Positions 45,097 to 54,618 of a stretch of 64,000 nt of DNA are shown piece after piece. The notes beneath the pieces were generated by a model that saw only the letters and a list, made by a program, of their open reading frames with translations, was not told the origin of the DNA and ran no database searches. Source of the stretch: Vibrio sp. UCD-FRSSP16_30 (GTDB lineage: Bacteria > Pseudomonadota > Gammaproteobacteria > Enterobacterales > Vibrionaceae); assembly GCF_001676025.1 (NCBI RefSeq), contig NZ_LZFW01000068.1:111785-175784 (forward strand), written 5' to 3'. How positions within the stretch are numbered: position 1 is the first letter of the stretch; each line of letters begins with the position of its first letter. Position numbers and translations under genes: made by a program.

Positions 45097-46764
45097 CTAT
45101 TCCGTAAAGAAACTGGCTAAAAAACCAATTCTTTGCGCGACTTTTTTAGATTTTTCTTGAGCTTCATCAAGCGCCCCATCAAGCTGCTGCAAACTGGCTT
45201 CCATTGCAGTTGGTAATTCTGGCTCGATAAAGTTATGTGGCAGTGCTCCATGAAAATCAGAACGGACTTTAGTTAATAGAAGCTCAGCATCTTGCAGGTG
45301 GCTCACCGCCTCATTAGCTTGGGTGTGCCAAACTTGATGCAGTTTAGAGTCCAACCCATCGTGAGTGACAAGGCTGAGTAAAACTGAGCGATTAGCAATG
45401 TCTTTGATAACTAGGTTACTGTCACCATCAAGGGCGAACTTTAAAGACATTAAGTTAGGGTTATGATTAACATAGCCGTATACATTGCCACCACCATGAC
45501 TTATCACGTTCACTAAATCAGTTTGCGGTACATACACATAACGAGTGTCGCCCTTATCGTGCTCGGAGACTGATTGATTGCTTTGTAATAGCACCAACTT
45601 AACCAGATTATGTGCATTACCCACACTATGAGGACGCCAATTGGAAAAGTCTGCTTTGTAATCATCTTTACCTTTACGCAAAAGGCCAGATCCAGGTTCT
45701 GATTCCACTTTCATGACGTGCTTTTCTTCAATCTCTGATTGAATATCTTCAAGAGTTTGGCTGCTGTCTTCAATGGTTTGCAGAATTTCTTTTTGATTAA
45801 ACGCATGCTTGAGCGCAAATTCACGCATGACATCTCTGACGATCAATCGAGATTCAGGGCTGTTCCATAAACAATCTTGAATTAACAAAAGATCAAGCGC
45901 ATTGATCTTTTGTCGACCATTAAAAAATGCACTAGCTTTCAATAGCTTGACCGCTTTTTTCCAGCGTCTATCAGAGACATACAACTCATCAGCGCTGAGC
46001 GTTTCTTCGGCATCTTTATGTCTTGCTTCGAGCATGGTTTTTAACTGGTAGAGCTTATCAAACAGTTCATCAGACAATGGCATGCTATCAAGATCTGACA
46101 GCCACTCAGCGTATTCAGCATTGGATATGGTTAACTCTGGCGGTACTTTTGCCTCTTGCGGCGTACCCACGGTTAACATGCTATGAAAGTTTTGTTTATC
46201 TTGAATTCGGTTAACAAAGATACGCACCAACATACGGTCATATAATGCCTCAAGGCCGCTGTCTTTATCGGGTAGCTCATTAGATGCAGAAATTAATAAG
46301 CGCATTGGCACTTTTTCAATCTCACTGCCATTTTTAAAGGTTTTTTCGTTCACCACAGTCAGCAGCGTATTCAAAATAGCCGGACCTGCTTTCCAGATCT
46401 CATCGAGAAATACCACGTTAGCAGTGGGCAGATATCCCTTGGTTAAACGCACATAACGCCCATGATCTTTAAGATCTTGAATGCTTAATGGACCAAAAAC
46501 TTCTTCTGGCGTAGAAAAACGCGTCATGAGATATTCAAAATAACTGCTACTTTCAAAAGCCGAAATCAGGCGTTTGGCTATCAAGCTTTTCGCAATACCT
46601 GGAGGACCCAACAAAAAGACACTTTCACCGGCTAATGCTGATAATAAGCATAATTTAATGGTGTGTTCTCGTTCATAAACACCTTCTGAAAGCACCTTGA
46701 CTAATTTATTGATGCGCTCAGAACGCAATGCGCGCTGCGCATGAGAAACACGAGTCATTTCCAT
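45097..46764 (-). CDS. ravA: RavA, MoxR-family AAA+ ATPase
   Basis: A 555-residue MoxR-type AAA+ protein. Walker A is LLGPPGIAKSLIAKRL, Walker B VVFLDEIWKAG, and the sensor region LISASNELPDKDSGLEALYDRM. E. coli RavA has 498 residues; the difference is mainly a longer C-terminal region (about 330-400), including EKHVMKVESEPGSGL. An ATG two codons in is an equally plausible start. It forms an operon with viaA. Confidence 0.93.
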   Translation of the reverse strand: MEMTRVSHAQRALRSERINKLVKVLSEGVYEREHTIKLCLLSALAGESVFLLGPPGIAKSLIAKRLISAFESSSYFEYLMTRFSTPEEVFGPLSIQDLKDHGRYVRLTKGYLPTANVVFLDEIWKAGPAILNTLLTVVNEKTFKNGSEIEKVPMRLLISASNELPDKDSGLEALYDRMLVRIFVNRIQDKQNFHSMLTVGTPQEAKVPPELTISNAEYAEWLSDLDSMPLSDELFDKLYQLKTMLEARHKDAEETLSADELYVSDRRWKKAVKLLKASAFFNGRQKINALDLLLIQDCLWNSPESRLIVRDVMREFALKHAFNQKEILQTIEDSSQTLEDIQSEIEEKHVMKVESEPGSGLLRKGKDDYKADFSNWRPHSVGNAHNLVKLVLLQSNQSVSEHDKGDTRYVYVPQTDLVNVISHGGGNVYGYVNHNPNLMSLKFALDGDSNLVIKDIANRSVLLSLVTHDGLDSKLHQVWHTQANEAVSHLQDAELLLTKVRSDFHGALPHNFIEPELPTAMEASLQQLDGALDEAQEKSKKVAQRIGFLASFFTE

Positions 46765-47024
46765 TATTTTTTTGCTCCATTAAATCGCGTTTTTAACGAT
46801 GAGAAATCTAAGATAAGTATATGCCACGCAGGGATATCAAACTTAATTGTTGTAACAAGTTAACGAGATCTTGCTCACACTGCAAACTAAGATTGTAAAT
46901 GTACTGTTTAACCAATTCAATCAATACGTTAGTTTGACTTCTAACAAACACAAAAAGGTCAACAATAAAACCGTGATCTTGTTAAATATTGGCGAAGACT
47001 TACCGCTAAAAAGAGTAACAAAAC

Positions 47025-47543
47025 ATGCATAAAACACTTCATCGCTGGAAAAACCTTTCGTTAATTGAGGAAAGCTTAACTTTACCCAATGGATTGCATA
47101 CAAAGCATACATCCATCAAACACCCCGGCGCGGTGGTGATTTTGGCGCAAACAACATCTGGAAATGTATTGTTACTCAATCAATATCGCCCTTCTTTAAA
47201 AAGCTGGTTTTTAGAAATTCCAGCAGGCACATTAGAGCTTAATGAAGATCCGCTACAAGCGGCGAAAAGAGAATTGGAAGAAGAAACTGGCTACAGCGCA
47301 AAAACATGGCATAGTTTAGGAACATTAACTCCGATGGCAGGGTTTTGTGATGAAGTTCAGCATTTGTATTTTGCCCAAGATCTTTCGTTAACCCAAAGCC
47401 TAGCGGCGGATAGCGATGAAGTGATTGAAGTCACTGAAATCAGCATTGATGAATTGTTGCTTGGCATTCAAACAGACCAAATTACTGACGCAAAAACCAT
47501 ATCTACATTATCTAAAGCGTTACTTCGCGGAATAATAAGCTAA
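47025..47543 (+). CDS. NUDIX hydrolase, ADP-ribose pyrophosphatase type
   Basis: A 172-residue NUDIX protein. The Nudix box is GTLELNEDPLQAAKRELEEETG (residues about 67-88), fitting Gx5Ex7REUxEExGU. The flanking sequence (LLNQYRPSLKSWFLEIPAG) resembles ADP-ribose pyrophosphatases. It probably cleaves ADP-ribose or related nucleoside diphosphates. It is 13 bases upstream of ltaE and probably cotranscribed. Confidence 0.85.
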   Translation: MHKTLHRWKNLSLIEESLTLPNGLHTKHTSIKHPGAVVILAQTTSGNVLLLNQYRPSLKSWFLEIPAGTLELNEDPLQAAKRELEEETGYSAKTWHSLGTLTPMAGFCDEVQHLYFAQDLSLTQSLAADSDEVIEVTEISIDELLLGIQTDQITDAKTISTLSKALLRGIIS

Positions 47544-47556
47544 AAGGAATAAGAAC

Positions 47557-48564
47557 ATGGACTTTCGATCCGATACCGTTACCAAACCCACTCAAGCAAT
47601 GCGTGATGCGATTGCCAATGCCCCTGTCGGCGATGATGTGTATGGTGATGACCCAACCATGAATGAATTTGAAGCATGGGCGGCTCGCACACATGGATTT
47701 GAAGCCGCGGTCTTTACTTCATCTGGTACGCAAGCAAACCTTTTGGGACTGATGGCTCACTGTCAGCGCGGCGATGAGTATTTATGTGGCCAACAGGCTC
47801 ACAACTATAAATATGAAGCCGGTGGCGCGGCGGTGCTTGGATCTATTCAGCCGCAACCCATCATGAACGAACCCGATGGCACTTTATGTTTTAAAAAGCT
47901 TAAAGCAGCCATTAAACCCGAAGATTTTCACTTTGCTCGCACTCGATTATTGAGCTTAGAAAATACCATTAACGGTAAAGTACTTCCTCTCGAGTATTTG
48001 GCTCAAGCGCGTGAGTTTGTCGATACTCATCATTTAAAACTGCACCTAGATGGCGCAAGGGTTTACAACGCCGCAGTAGCATTAGATGTTGATATTAAAG
48101 AAATTGCCAAGCATTTTGACACAATGACCATCTGTTTATCTAAAGGCTTATCTGCACCCATTGGCTCGTTACTTTTAGGTGACAGCGTCACAATAAACAG
48201 AGCTCGACGCATTCGAAAAATGCTTGGTGGTGGTATGCGTCAAGTGGGTTTATTAGCGGCGGCGGGGAAACTGGCATTAACTGAGCAAGTACCTCAATTA
48301 GCCGTTGATCATGCCAATGCTCAAAAGCTTGCGCACGGACTTGCTGCCCTTCCTGGCTTTTCGGTCAACCCAGAACACGTACAAACCAACATTGTTTTTG
48401 CCAAAATTGATGACAGCGTTGATATTGATTCTATTGCGACAAAACTTGAGCAAGATGGGATTTTAATGACGCCAAGCAATCCAGTACGGTTTGTGACTCA
48501 TAAGGACATTAGTTGCGATGACATAGAACAGTTATTGCAAGCCTTAGCTAAGTTTCTTGGTTAA
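47557..48564 (+). CDS. ltaE: Low-specificity L-threonine aldolase
   Basis: A 335-residue PLP enzyme splitting threonine and allo-threonine into glycine and acetaldehyde. The N-terminal [22 protein letters not shown] and the PLP Lys in [13 protein letters not shown] are hallmarks; length fits E. coli LtaE (333). AAAGGAA precedes the start. Four 13-bp tandem units run across and past the stop (48550-48601). Confidence 0.95.
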   Translation: MDFRSDTVTKPTQAMRDAIANAPVGDDVYGDDPTMNEFEAWAARTHGFEAAVFTSSGTQANLLGLMAHCQRGDEYLCGQQAHNYKYEAGGAAVLGSIQPQPIMNEPDGTLCFKKLKAAIKPEDFHFARTRLLSLENTINGKVLPLEYLAQAREFVDTHHLKLHLDGARVYNAAVALDVDIKEIAKHFDTMTICLSKGLSAPIGSLLLGDSVTINRARRIRKMLGGGMRQVGLLAAAGKLALTEQVPQLAVDHANAQKLAHGLAALPGFSVNPEHVQTNIVFAKIDDSVDIDSIATKLEQDGILMTPSNPVRFVTHKDISCDDIEQLLQALAKFLG

Positions 48565-48601
48565 GCTTCTTGGTTAAGTTTCTTAATTGAGCTACTTAAT
48601 T
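48550..48601 (+). repeat. 13-bp tandem repeat across the ltaE stop
   Basis: Four units: AAGTTTCTTGGTT, AAGCTTCTTGGTT, AAGTTTCTTAATT, GAGCTACTTAATT. The first two differ at one base. The first contains the last codons of ltaE; its stop is formed at the junction with the second. Confidence 0.88.
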
Positions 48602-48698
48602 GAGTTGATTTAACCATCAAGCGTTAAATCGTCTTCATCAGGTAATCATGAGTTGATTACCTGATGAATGGACCGTTGATTAAGCCTGAATTTAACGT

Positions 48699-49970
48699 CT
48701 AACCGCGGCGGTTCTTTCCTCGGTTTTTATGTACCCCGAGTTTTGCCTTCAGTTTTCGTTTCTCAGAGCTTCTGGTGCGACGATGTGAGCCGCTTTCTTC
48801 AACCATTTCAGAATCAGGACTAGGCTCAAACCCTTCAAGCCACTCTTGAGGCAGTTTTTTATCCAATAAACGCTCAATGGCTTCTAGCAAGTAGTGTTCG
48901 TTATGGCTCATCAGCGACACTGCATGACCTTTGTTACCTGCGCGACCACTGCGACCAATACGGTGTACATAGTCTTCAGCTTTATAAGGCATATCAAAGT
49001 TAATCACATGCTCTAGCTCTTTAACATCAATGCCTCGTGCGGCCACATCGGTTGCCACCAGCACTCGCACTTTACCGACTTTAAAATCATCTAAGGCGCG
49101 CTGTCTTGCCCCTTGGCTTTTATCACCATGAATGGACGCGGCTTTAATGCCATCAAGTTTGAGCTCTTTGGCAACCACTTCCGTACCTTCTTTAGTACGA
49201 GCAAACACCAAAACCTGCTGCCAGTTTCTTGAGCCGATAAGATATGACAGCAGTTCACGTTTACGGTTTTTATCTACCGGATATACAATTTGCTCAACGC
49301 TTTCTGCGGTTGAATTCGCCGGACTGACTTCAACTTCAATAGGATCATTTAAGATCTTATAAGCAATATTCTTAACGTCCTTTTTAAAGGTGGCAGAAAA
49401 GAACAATGTTTGACGCTCAGAGTTTACTTTTTGCAAAATTCGTTTTATATCAGGCATAAAGCCCATATCTAGCATGCGATCCGCTTCATCTAATACCAAA
49501 AACTGAGTGTGTTGTAGTGTGATATTTTTATTAAATAGGTGATCGAGCAGTCGCCCTGGCGTTGCGATCAAAATATCACAACCTTGATTTAAGTTTTTAG
49601 CTTGCACCCCAAAGCTTGTACCGCCATAAGCAACAACCGTTTTTAGCGAGGTTGGCTGCGCGTACTGGCTAATAGCGTCAAAGACTTGTTGCGCTAACTC
49701 TCGGGTCGGTACTAACACCAACGCTCGCACCTTACAGGGCATTTGAGGGTTATGCTTACTCTCTTGCCCCATCAACTGCTGAATGATTGGCAGACCAAAT
49801 GCGGCCGTTTTTCCGGTTCCCGTTTGCGCGGCAGCCAATACATCGCGACCATCAAGTACATGCCCTATCGCTTCGGTCTGTACTGGGGTCGGAGTCACGA
49901 TATTCAGTGCATTCAGTTGTTCAACTAGAATAGACTCAAGACCGAGGGCGGCAAATTGTGATGAAGGCAT
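48699..49970 (-). CDS. DEAD-box RNA helicase, RhlE-like (first of two)
   Basis: A 423-residue DEAD-box helicase. The Q motif TPTPVQTEAI, motif [13 protein letters not shown], motif [15 protein letters not shown] (FSATF), and motif VI HRIGRSGRAG are present. The C-terminal tail is basic (SHRRTRSSEKRKLKAKLGV...RGKNRRG), as in RhlE. It unwinds RNA in ribosome assembly or decay. A second RhlE-type helicase lies only 2.6 kb away. Confidence 0.92.
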   Translation of the reverse strand: MPSSQFAALGLESILVEQLNALNIVTPTPVQTEAIGHVLDGRDVLAAAQTGTGKTAAFGLPIIQQLMGQESKHNPQMPCKVRALVLVPTRELAQQVFDAISQYAQPTSLKTVVAYGGTSFGVQAKNLNQGCDILIATPGRLLDHLFNKNITLQHTQFLVLDEADRMLDMGFMPDIKRILQKVNSERQTLFFSATFKKDVKNIAYKILNDPIEVEVSPANSTAESVEQIVYPVDKNRKRELLSYLIGSRNWQQVLVFARTKEGTEVVAKELKLDGIKAASIHGDKSQGARQRALDDFKVGKVRVLVATDVAARGIDVKELEHVINFDMPYKAEDYVHRIGRSGRAGNKGHAVSLMSHNEHYLLEAIERLLDKKLPQEWLEGFEPSPDSEMVEESGSHRRTRSSEKRKLKAKLGVHKNRGKNRRG

Positions 49971-50022
49971 AAAGGTTCCGTATGTGTCTTATTGGTAGGT
50001 AAGCGCTTTTATGGGCGAGAGT

Positions 50023-50607
50023 TTACTTTAATTTGCTTTGAGTTACAGCATCTATCACGTCTGGATAAAAATCGACAAACACTTGGTCTAACTCAGAGTA
50101 ATGCTGCTGCAGCGTTTTAAAACACTGCGCCAGCGGTGCCATTCGAGGGCTTCGCATCGACATTCGACTTAACGCGTATCCCACGTTATCTAACTCTTGA
50201 TAAGAGGCTATCCACTCACTGTCCCACATAGAACGGATTACGCGCTGGTATTGTTCTGGCAAATCAAACTCGACGCTATCAGGGTGTGTCGCCAATTTCG
50301 CCTTGCTAAAAAAATGCTCTAACGGTTGAGAGTGAAACTCATCCCAATGATGAATCAGGCAATGATCCCAAAATACATCTAAAGCAATCGGTGAGAAACG
50401 CCGATAAGCGCCAAATAAGGGTTTTATTTGTACAATGCTAGAATGGCTGTCAGTAAAACTATCAATAAAACGGTGCAAACGAATGCCTTTGGTCACCTCG
50501 TCATTAAATAGGCCATCGGGGTTTCCTCGAACAAAATCGCCAAGTAAATTCCCCAGTAAACTGCTATTGCTGACATCAGCTAAGTGCAAATGGCCTAGAA
50601 AGTTCAT
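50023..50607 (-). CDS. acpH: Acyl carrier protein phosphodiesterase
   Basis: A 194-residue protein of the AcpH/YajB family, with MNFLGHLHLADVSNSSLLGNLLGDFVRG at the N-terminus (conserved His and Asp residues) and IRLHRFIDSFTDSH and FWDHCLIHHWDEF as further conserved His/Asp metal-binding segments. It removes 4'-phosphopantetheine from holo-ACP in E. coli. It lies 53 bases from the helicase start on the same strand, with the YceB-like gene upstream. Confidence 0.9.
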   Translation of the reverse strand: MNFLGHLHLADVSNSSLLGNLLGDFVRGNPDGLFNDEVTKGIRLHRFIDSFTDSHSSIVQIKPLFGAYRRFSPIALDVFWDHCLIHHWDEFHSQPLEHFFSKAKLATHPDSVEFDLPEQYQRVIRSMWDSEWIASYQELDNVGYALSRMSMRSPRMAPLAQCFKTLQQHYSELDQVFVDFYPDVIDAVTQSKLK

Positions 50608-50640
50608 CGTTACCTGCCTTAATTTCTAATAAATGCGCCG

Positions 50641-51198
50641 TTAATCAAACAGCTCAATGACTAATTTATTGTCCTTTATCACCAAATTAGGCTCTGCTGA
50701 CTTGATGAGCGCCTCTTGCACCACATGAGTGTCGAGTTGATAGACAGGATGCTGAGACAAGCCGTGCCCTATCATGGATACCGCAGGTTTAATTAAACGC
50801 TTAATATCAGGGTCAAGCTGCGCACCTTTTTCCGTAAACTCTTCTAAACGAATCGACTTTAAAGACACCTCGCCACTTTGCGCGTCATATTCAGGTATTG
50901 CACTAAACTCCAGATCTAAGGCGACGTTTTGCGTAGCGGAGCTGAACATTTGTACTTTGGCATTCGTGCTGGCAAATACTGAGATACGCTCAGCGTCACT
51001 ACGACCAATTCTCACTTGCAAATCCGTGACCGATACTTGTGCATACATCAAGTTTTCAATTCCGACAGATTGCTCAAAACTGACATTGTCATGTAGGTAA
51101 TCTGTCATTTCTTGTTCAGTAATACTGTAACTTGCACAACCGCTGATGAGCGACAACAGCAAGATCAGCGTGCCAAATTGGAATCGCTTTTTATTCAT
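50641..51198 (-). CDS. DUF1439 (YceB-like) lipoprotein
   Basis: A 185-residue lipoprotein; lipobox LISGC (Cys about 21). The body matches the DUF1439/YceB family by SYSITEQEMTDYLHDNVSFEQSVGI and AVSMIGHGLSQHPVYQLD near the C-terminus. It has a lipid-binding-like (TULIP/BPI-type) fold in this family as far as I know. Located upstream of acpH on the same strand. Function unknown. Confidence 0.82.
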   Translation of the reverse strand: MNKKRFQFGTLILLLSLISGCASYSITEQEMTDYLHDNVSFEQSVGIENLMYAQVSVTDLQVRIGRSDAERISVFASTNAKVQMFSSATQNVALDLEFSAIPEYDAQSGEVSLKSIRLEEFTEKGAQLDPDIKRLIKPAVSMIGHGLSQHPVYQLDTHVVQEALIKSAEPNLVIKDNKLVIELFD

Positions 51199-51611
51199 TG
51201 AGTTTATTCTATGGTTAGCAAAGGCTCTTTAGAGCTAAGTGTGAAAGAAACAGGCTGTCAAGAAAGCCTGATTTAATCCCTAAAGTTAGATTGGCTATTG
51301 TACTGACTAAAGTAAGTAAAAGCCGAATAAATAGTATATTAACGCGGATAAAAAATGACGTTTTCACATAAAACCAGTAAACAAATGGCAAAAAAATGAG
51401 TAACATCGCCCGGTATTTTCTAATCTCGATGATTAAGCTGGGGTTAAATAGAACATATAAAGTGACTTACATCCTTATAGGTTCTTAAATCGCAACAACA
51501 TCGAACTGCTGATATAACAAGCAATCAAACGAAATTTTAGTTTCAGTTTTACGAGACTTGCTATCATCACGCTACAATATCTCACTCAATCAACAAAGAG
51601 CTATCGCCTAA
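51199..51611. other. Divergent promoter region, no features recognised
   Basis: 413 AT-rich bases between the lipoprotein gene and pgpB. I see no clear operator, RNA or hairpin. Confidence 0.4.
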
Positions 51612-52331
51612 ATGCAATTACAGTACTGGAAAAACAATATTTGTGGCCTTTTCATTTTAGGCGGCTTTCTACTGGTGGTCGCTTTAGCAAGCACACTCAT
51701 TCCTGCCATTGATCTTTTAGGTTCAGAATCAGGTTTTGTTGGCGGCTTTCTTACTTACTTAACGTACTCTGCAGGCTCAAAAGGCTTTTTAATCACGTTG
51801 GGCGTGTTGGTTATTTTCACCACACTCAAAACCACCAGCAAGAAACAGTGGTTGTTACTGATGGTGCAATTGGGCGTGTTATTAGTGTTCTCGTTTGCTG
51901 CAAAAACCATGTTAAAGGAAGTCACCCAAAGCCCTCGTCCTTATACACACGCATTAACCGACCTCAAATTAATTGAATCTCCACAAGCGTTTTATGCATT
52001 AGATGAATCCTCTCAAAATGAGATCATTGAACAAGCATCAAATAGTGTTTCAGCGTGGCGAATCGTTCATTGGCAAGGTGAAACCGATTATTCTTTCCCA
52101 TCAGGGCATACGGTATTTGTTGCGCTATGTGTGTTTTTCTTTGGTGGCCTATTTTGTAAGCGAAAACAATATGGCGCGCTAAGCTTGCTTCTTATCTGGG
52201 GGCTAGGTGTGGCATACAGTCGCCTTTGGTTAGGCATGCATAGACCAGAGGATCTTATCGGTTCCGCTTTAGTGGTGGCCGTGCTTGCCCTGCTTATTCC
52301 TAGTGTGAATACTTCAAAAAGTCACCATTAA
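51612..52331 (+). CDS. pgpB: Phosphatidylglycerophosphatase B-type PAP2 phosphatase
   Basis: A 239-residue inner-membrane PAP2 enzyme with six predicted membrane segments. The three active-site parts are KEVTQSPRPY, FPSGHTVF and YSRLWLGMHRPEDLIG, which carry Lys-Arg-Pro, Ser-Gly-His and the His-Asp pair. It would dephosphorylate phosphatidylglycerophosphate and undecaprenyl pyrophosphate at the periplasmic face. Length is close to E. coli PgpB (254). Confidence 0.9.
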   Translation: MQLQYWKNNICGLFILGGFLLVVALASTLIPAIDLLGSESGFVGGFLTYLTYSAGSKGFLITLGVLVIFTTLKTTSKKQWLLLMVQLGVLLVFSFAAKTMLKEVTQSPRPYTHALTDLKLIESPQAFYALDESSQNEIIEQASNSVSAWRIVHWQGETDYSFPSGHTVFVALCVFFFGGLFCKRKQYGALSLLLIWGLGVAYSRLWLGMHRPEDLIGSALVVAVLALLIPSVNTSKSHH

Positions 52332-52350
52332 TACCTATCTAAAAACAAGA

Positions 52351-52378
52351 TTAGGGACACGGCTAAATGTGTCCCTAA
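52351..52378 (+). terminator. Hairpin after pgpB, possible terminator
   Basis: TTAGGGACAC (52351-52360) and GTGTCCCTAA (52369-52378) pair perfectly with an 8-base loop. No good T-tract follows on the plus strand. Confidence 0.5.
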
Positions 52379-52577
52379 CCTCGCAATACCCACCCCATCG
52401 ACAACACAAGATTACAGCAAATGTAGATTCTTATTGATGTATGAGTAGAAAGGACGCAGAATAGCGCTCCTTTTGAAGAAGGCGAGCGTTTTGTACATTA
52501 TTCAACTACGCTCCTACTAGTTTGTTATTTGCAAACACAGGCACATCCGCCACCACCACTTCACATCGAGAACATCT

Positions 52578-53870
52578 ATGAGTTTTGACTCCCTTGGTCT
52601 ATCTGCCCCTATTCTTCGCGCTATTGCCGATCTCGGTTATACAAAAGCGTCGCCGATTCAAGAAAAAGCGATTCCAGCTATCATTGAAGGCAAAGACGTC
52701 ATGGCAGCGGCGCAAACGGGTACAGGGAAAACAGGCGGCTTTAGCTTGCCACTGCTAGAAAGATTAAGTTCAGGTTCAAAACCAAAAGCCAACCATGTTC
52801 GCGCTTTGATATTAACGCCCACTCGTGAGCTTGCAGCCCAAGTACATGAAAGCATCGTTCAATACAGTGCTCATCTGGACATCACTTCAACAGTGGTATT
52901 TGGCGGCGTTAAGATTAACCCGCAAATGCAAAAGCTGCGTCCTGGGTGTGATGTGTTAGTTGCCACTCCCGGTCGACTACTTGATTTGCATAGCCAAAAT
53001 GCCGTTAAGTTTTCACAACTGGAAGTGTTGGTATTAGATGAAGCGGATCGCATGCTGGATATGGGCTTCTTTCGCGACATTAAAAGAATTCTAAACGTTC
53101 TGCCAAAACAGCGTCAAAACCTACTGTTTTCAGCAACTTTCTCTGCAGAAATTCGTGATTTAGCCAGAGGTTTAGTTAACAATCCTGTAGAAGTATCTGT
53201 TAGCCCACCTAACTCAACCACAGCATTAGTTGAGCAAAGCATTTACGTTGCAGATAAAAATCAAAAACCAGCTATTCTTGCAAACTTGATTAAAGAAGGT
53301 AATTGGCGACAAGTATTGGTATTTAGCCGTACTAAACACGGCGCTAACCGCCTTGCTAAATTCCTTGAAGCGCAACAAATCTCAGCGTCACCTATTCACG
53401 GTAACAAGAGCCAAGGCGCAAGAACTAAAGCATTAGCTGAGTTCAAATCCGGTGATATCCGCGTTCTAGTTGCCACTGATATTGCCGCTCGCGGTTTAGA
53501 TATCCCTCAACTGCCTCAAGTTGTTAACTTTGATTTACCAAATGTATCTGAAGATTATGTACACCGAATTGGTCGTACTGGTCGTGCAGGAGAAACCGGT
53601 AAAGCGTATTCATTGGTGTGCGCTGATGAAACAAAAGAGTTATTTGCTATCGAGCGACTAATTGGCAAGGTTTTAGAGCGTCGTGAAATGCAAGGTTTTA
53701 AACCTGTTCACACAATTCCTGAGTCAAAGCTTAACTCTCGCCCTATTAAGGCTAAAAAACCGAAGAAAGCGAAAGTTGATCACCAAGATGGACAACGTTC
53801 AGCAAAAAATACGCAAGGCAATAAGCCTGCGGCTAAAGGTCAACGCCAGTTTGGTCAGCGCGCCTCATGA
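52578..53870 (+). CDS. rhlE: DEAD-box RNA helicase RhlE, with in-frame stop before the basic tail
   Basis: A 430-residue RhlE-type helicase. The Q motif [35 protein letters not shown], and [10 protein letters not shown] are all present, so the core is intact. The frame stops at TGA 53868-53870 after FGQRAS. The same frame then continues open for 30 codons (DGAAPKPRRRPQRNSQG... to GNQR, TAA at 53961-53963), a typical basic, Asn/Gly-rich tail. The TGA is probably a recent nonsense change, e.g. from CGA. Activity may remain because the core is complete. Confidence 0.9.
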   Translation: MSFDSLGLSAPILRAIADLGYTKASPIQEKAIPAIIEGKDVMAAAQTGTGKTGGFSLPLLERLSSGSKPKANHVRALILTPTRELAAQVHESIVQYSAHLDITSTVVFGGVKINPQMQKLRPGCDVLVATPGRLLDLHSQNAVKFSQLEVLVLDEADRMLDMGFFRDIKRILNVLPKQRQNLLFSATFSAEIRDLARGLVNNPVEVSVSPPNSTTALVEQSIYVADKNQKPAILANLIKEGNWRQVLVFSRTKHGANRLAKFLEAQQISASPIHGNKSQGARTKALAEFKSGDIRVLVATDIAARGLDIPQLPQVVNFDLPNVSEDYVHRIGRTGRAGETGKAYSLVCADETKELFAIERLIGKVLERREMQGFKPVHTIPESKLNSRPIKAKKPKKAKVDHQDGQRSAKNTQGNKPAAKGQRQFGQRAS

Positions 53871-53963
53871 GATGGTGCTGCGCCTAAGCCAAGACGTCGC
53901 CCGCAACGTAATAGCCAAGGTAATAATAACCAAGCAAGCAAGCCTTCAGGTAATCAGCGTTAA
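53871..53963 (+). pseudogene. Orphaned C-terminal tail of rhlE
   Basis: An in-frame, 30-codon continuation after the TGA, rich in Arg, Pro, Gln and Asn. It ends at TAA 53961-53963. There is no start or ribosome site of its own. Confidence 0.7.
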
Positions 53964-54004
53964 TAAAACGCCAATAACGCTATAGCGTCATTGACCAAGC
54001 TTGC

Positions 54005-54394
54005 TTACTTAGAGCGTTTTCTCAGGTGCCGATTCGAAACATTCTGTTTTGGCACTTCAGGAAGCGCTCTTTTTTCATGTCTTAAATGTCGTATTGCGAG
54101 CAATGGATGGGTTAATAACATTCTTGGCCCAGCAAAGCGCATCACTTTTCTCATTTGTTGTTTTTGCTCTGGTCGATAACAATGCACCGGACACTTATTG
54201 CAAGTCGGCTTATTTTGCCCAAACACACATCGATCTAACCTCACCCTCGCATAGTCACTCAGTTCCGCGCACTGCGCGCACAAACCATGAATCGTCTTAT
54301 GATGCTTTGCACAATAAATAACAATCATCGCATGTACTGTTTTGTGCTCTTTGAGCAGTTCACCACTTAACACTTCATCCAACTGCTGCTTCAC
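54005..54394 (-). CDS. Nitrous oxide-stimulated promoter family protein (YgbA-like)
   Basis: A 129-residue cysteine-rich small protein. Conserved CxxC-type clusters are GLCAQCAEL and KPTCNKCPVHCY, followed by a basic C-terminal region. This fits PF11756, named nitrous oxide-stimulated promoter family (E. coli YgbA). The cysteines suggest metal or Fe-S binding; in some bacteria ygbA is NsrR-controlled. No NsrR site was recognised upstream here. It converges on the rhlE tail. Confidence 0.75.
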   Translation of the reverse strand: MKQQLDEVLSGELLKEHKTVHAMIVIYCAKHHKTIHGLCAQCAELSDYARVRLDRCVFGQNKPTCNKCPVHCYRPEQKQQMRKVMRFAGPRMLLTHPLLAIRHLRHEKRALPEVPKQNVSNRHLRKRSK

Positions 54395-54618
54395 TATCGA
54401 CTCTCACACATTGTCTTATGTTTGTGGATTATAAATGACCCTAGATGAAAATTGGGATTTAAAAGTTAGATTTGAAAGATAGGTATGGATTAGGTAGCGT
54501 GGATAGCATTACGGCACATAACGCTGATCGTACTCACCAGCCGAAACTGAGCTTTAGACTTTCAGACGCGATGTGCCTTTAATCACAGTAAGATCATGCT
54601 GACCTATCACTGCAACCT

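Noticed and set aside
53683..53985. Alternate-frame extension at the rhlE end
   Set aside because: The basic tail is in the original frame after TGA, so a nonsense change explains it and a frameshift is not needed.
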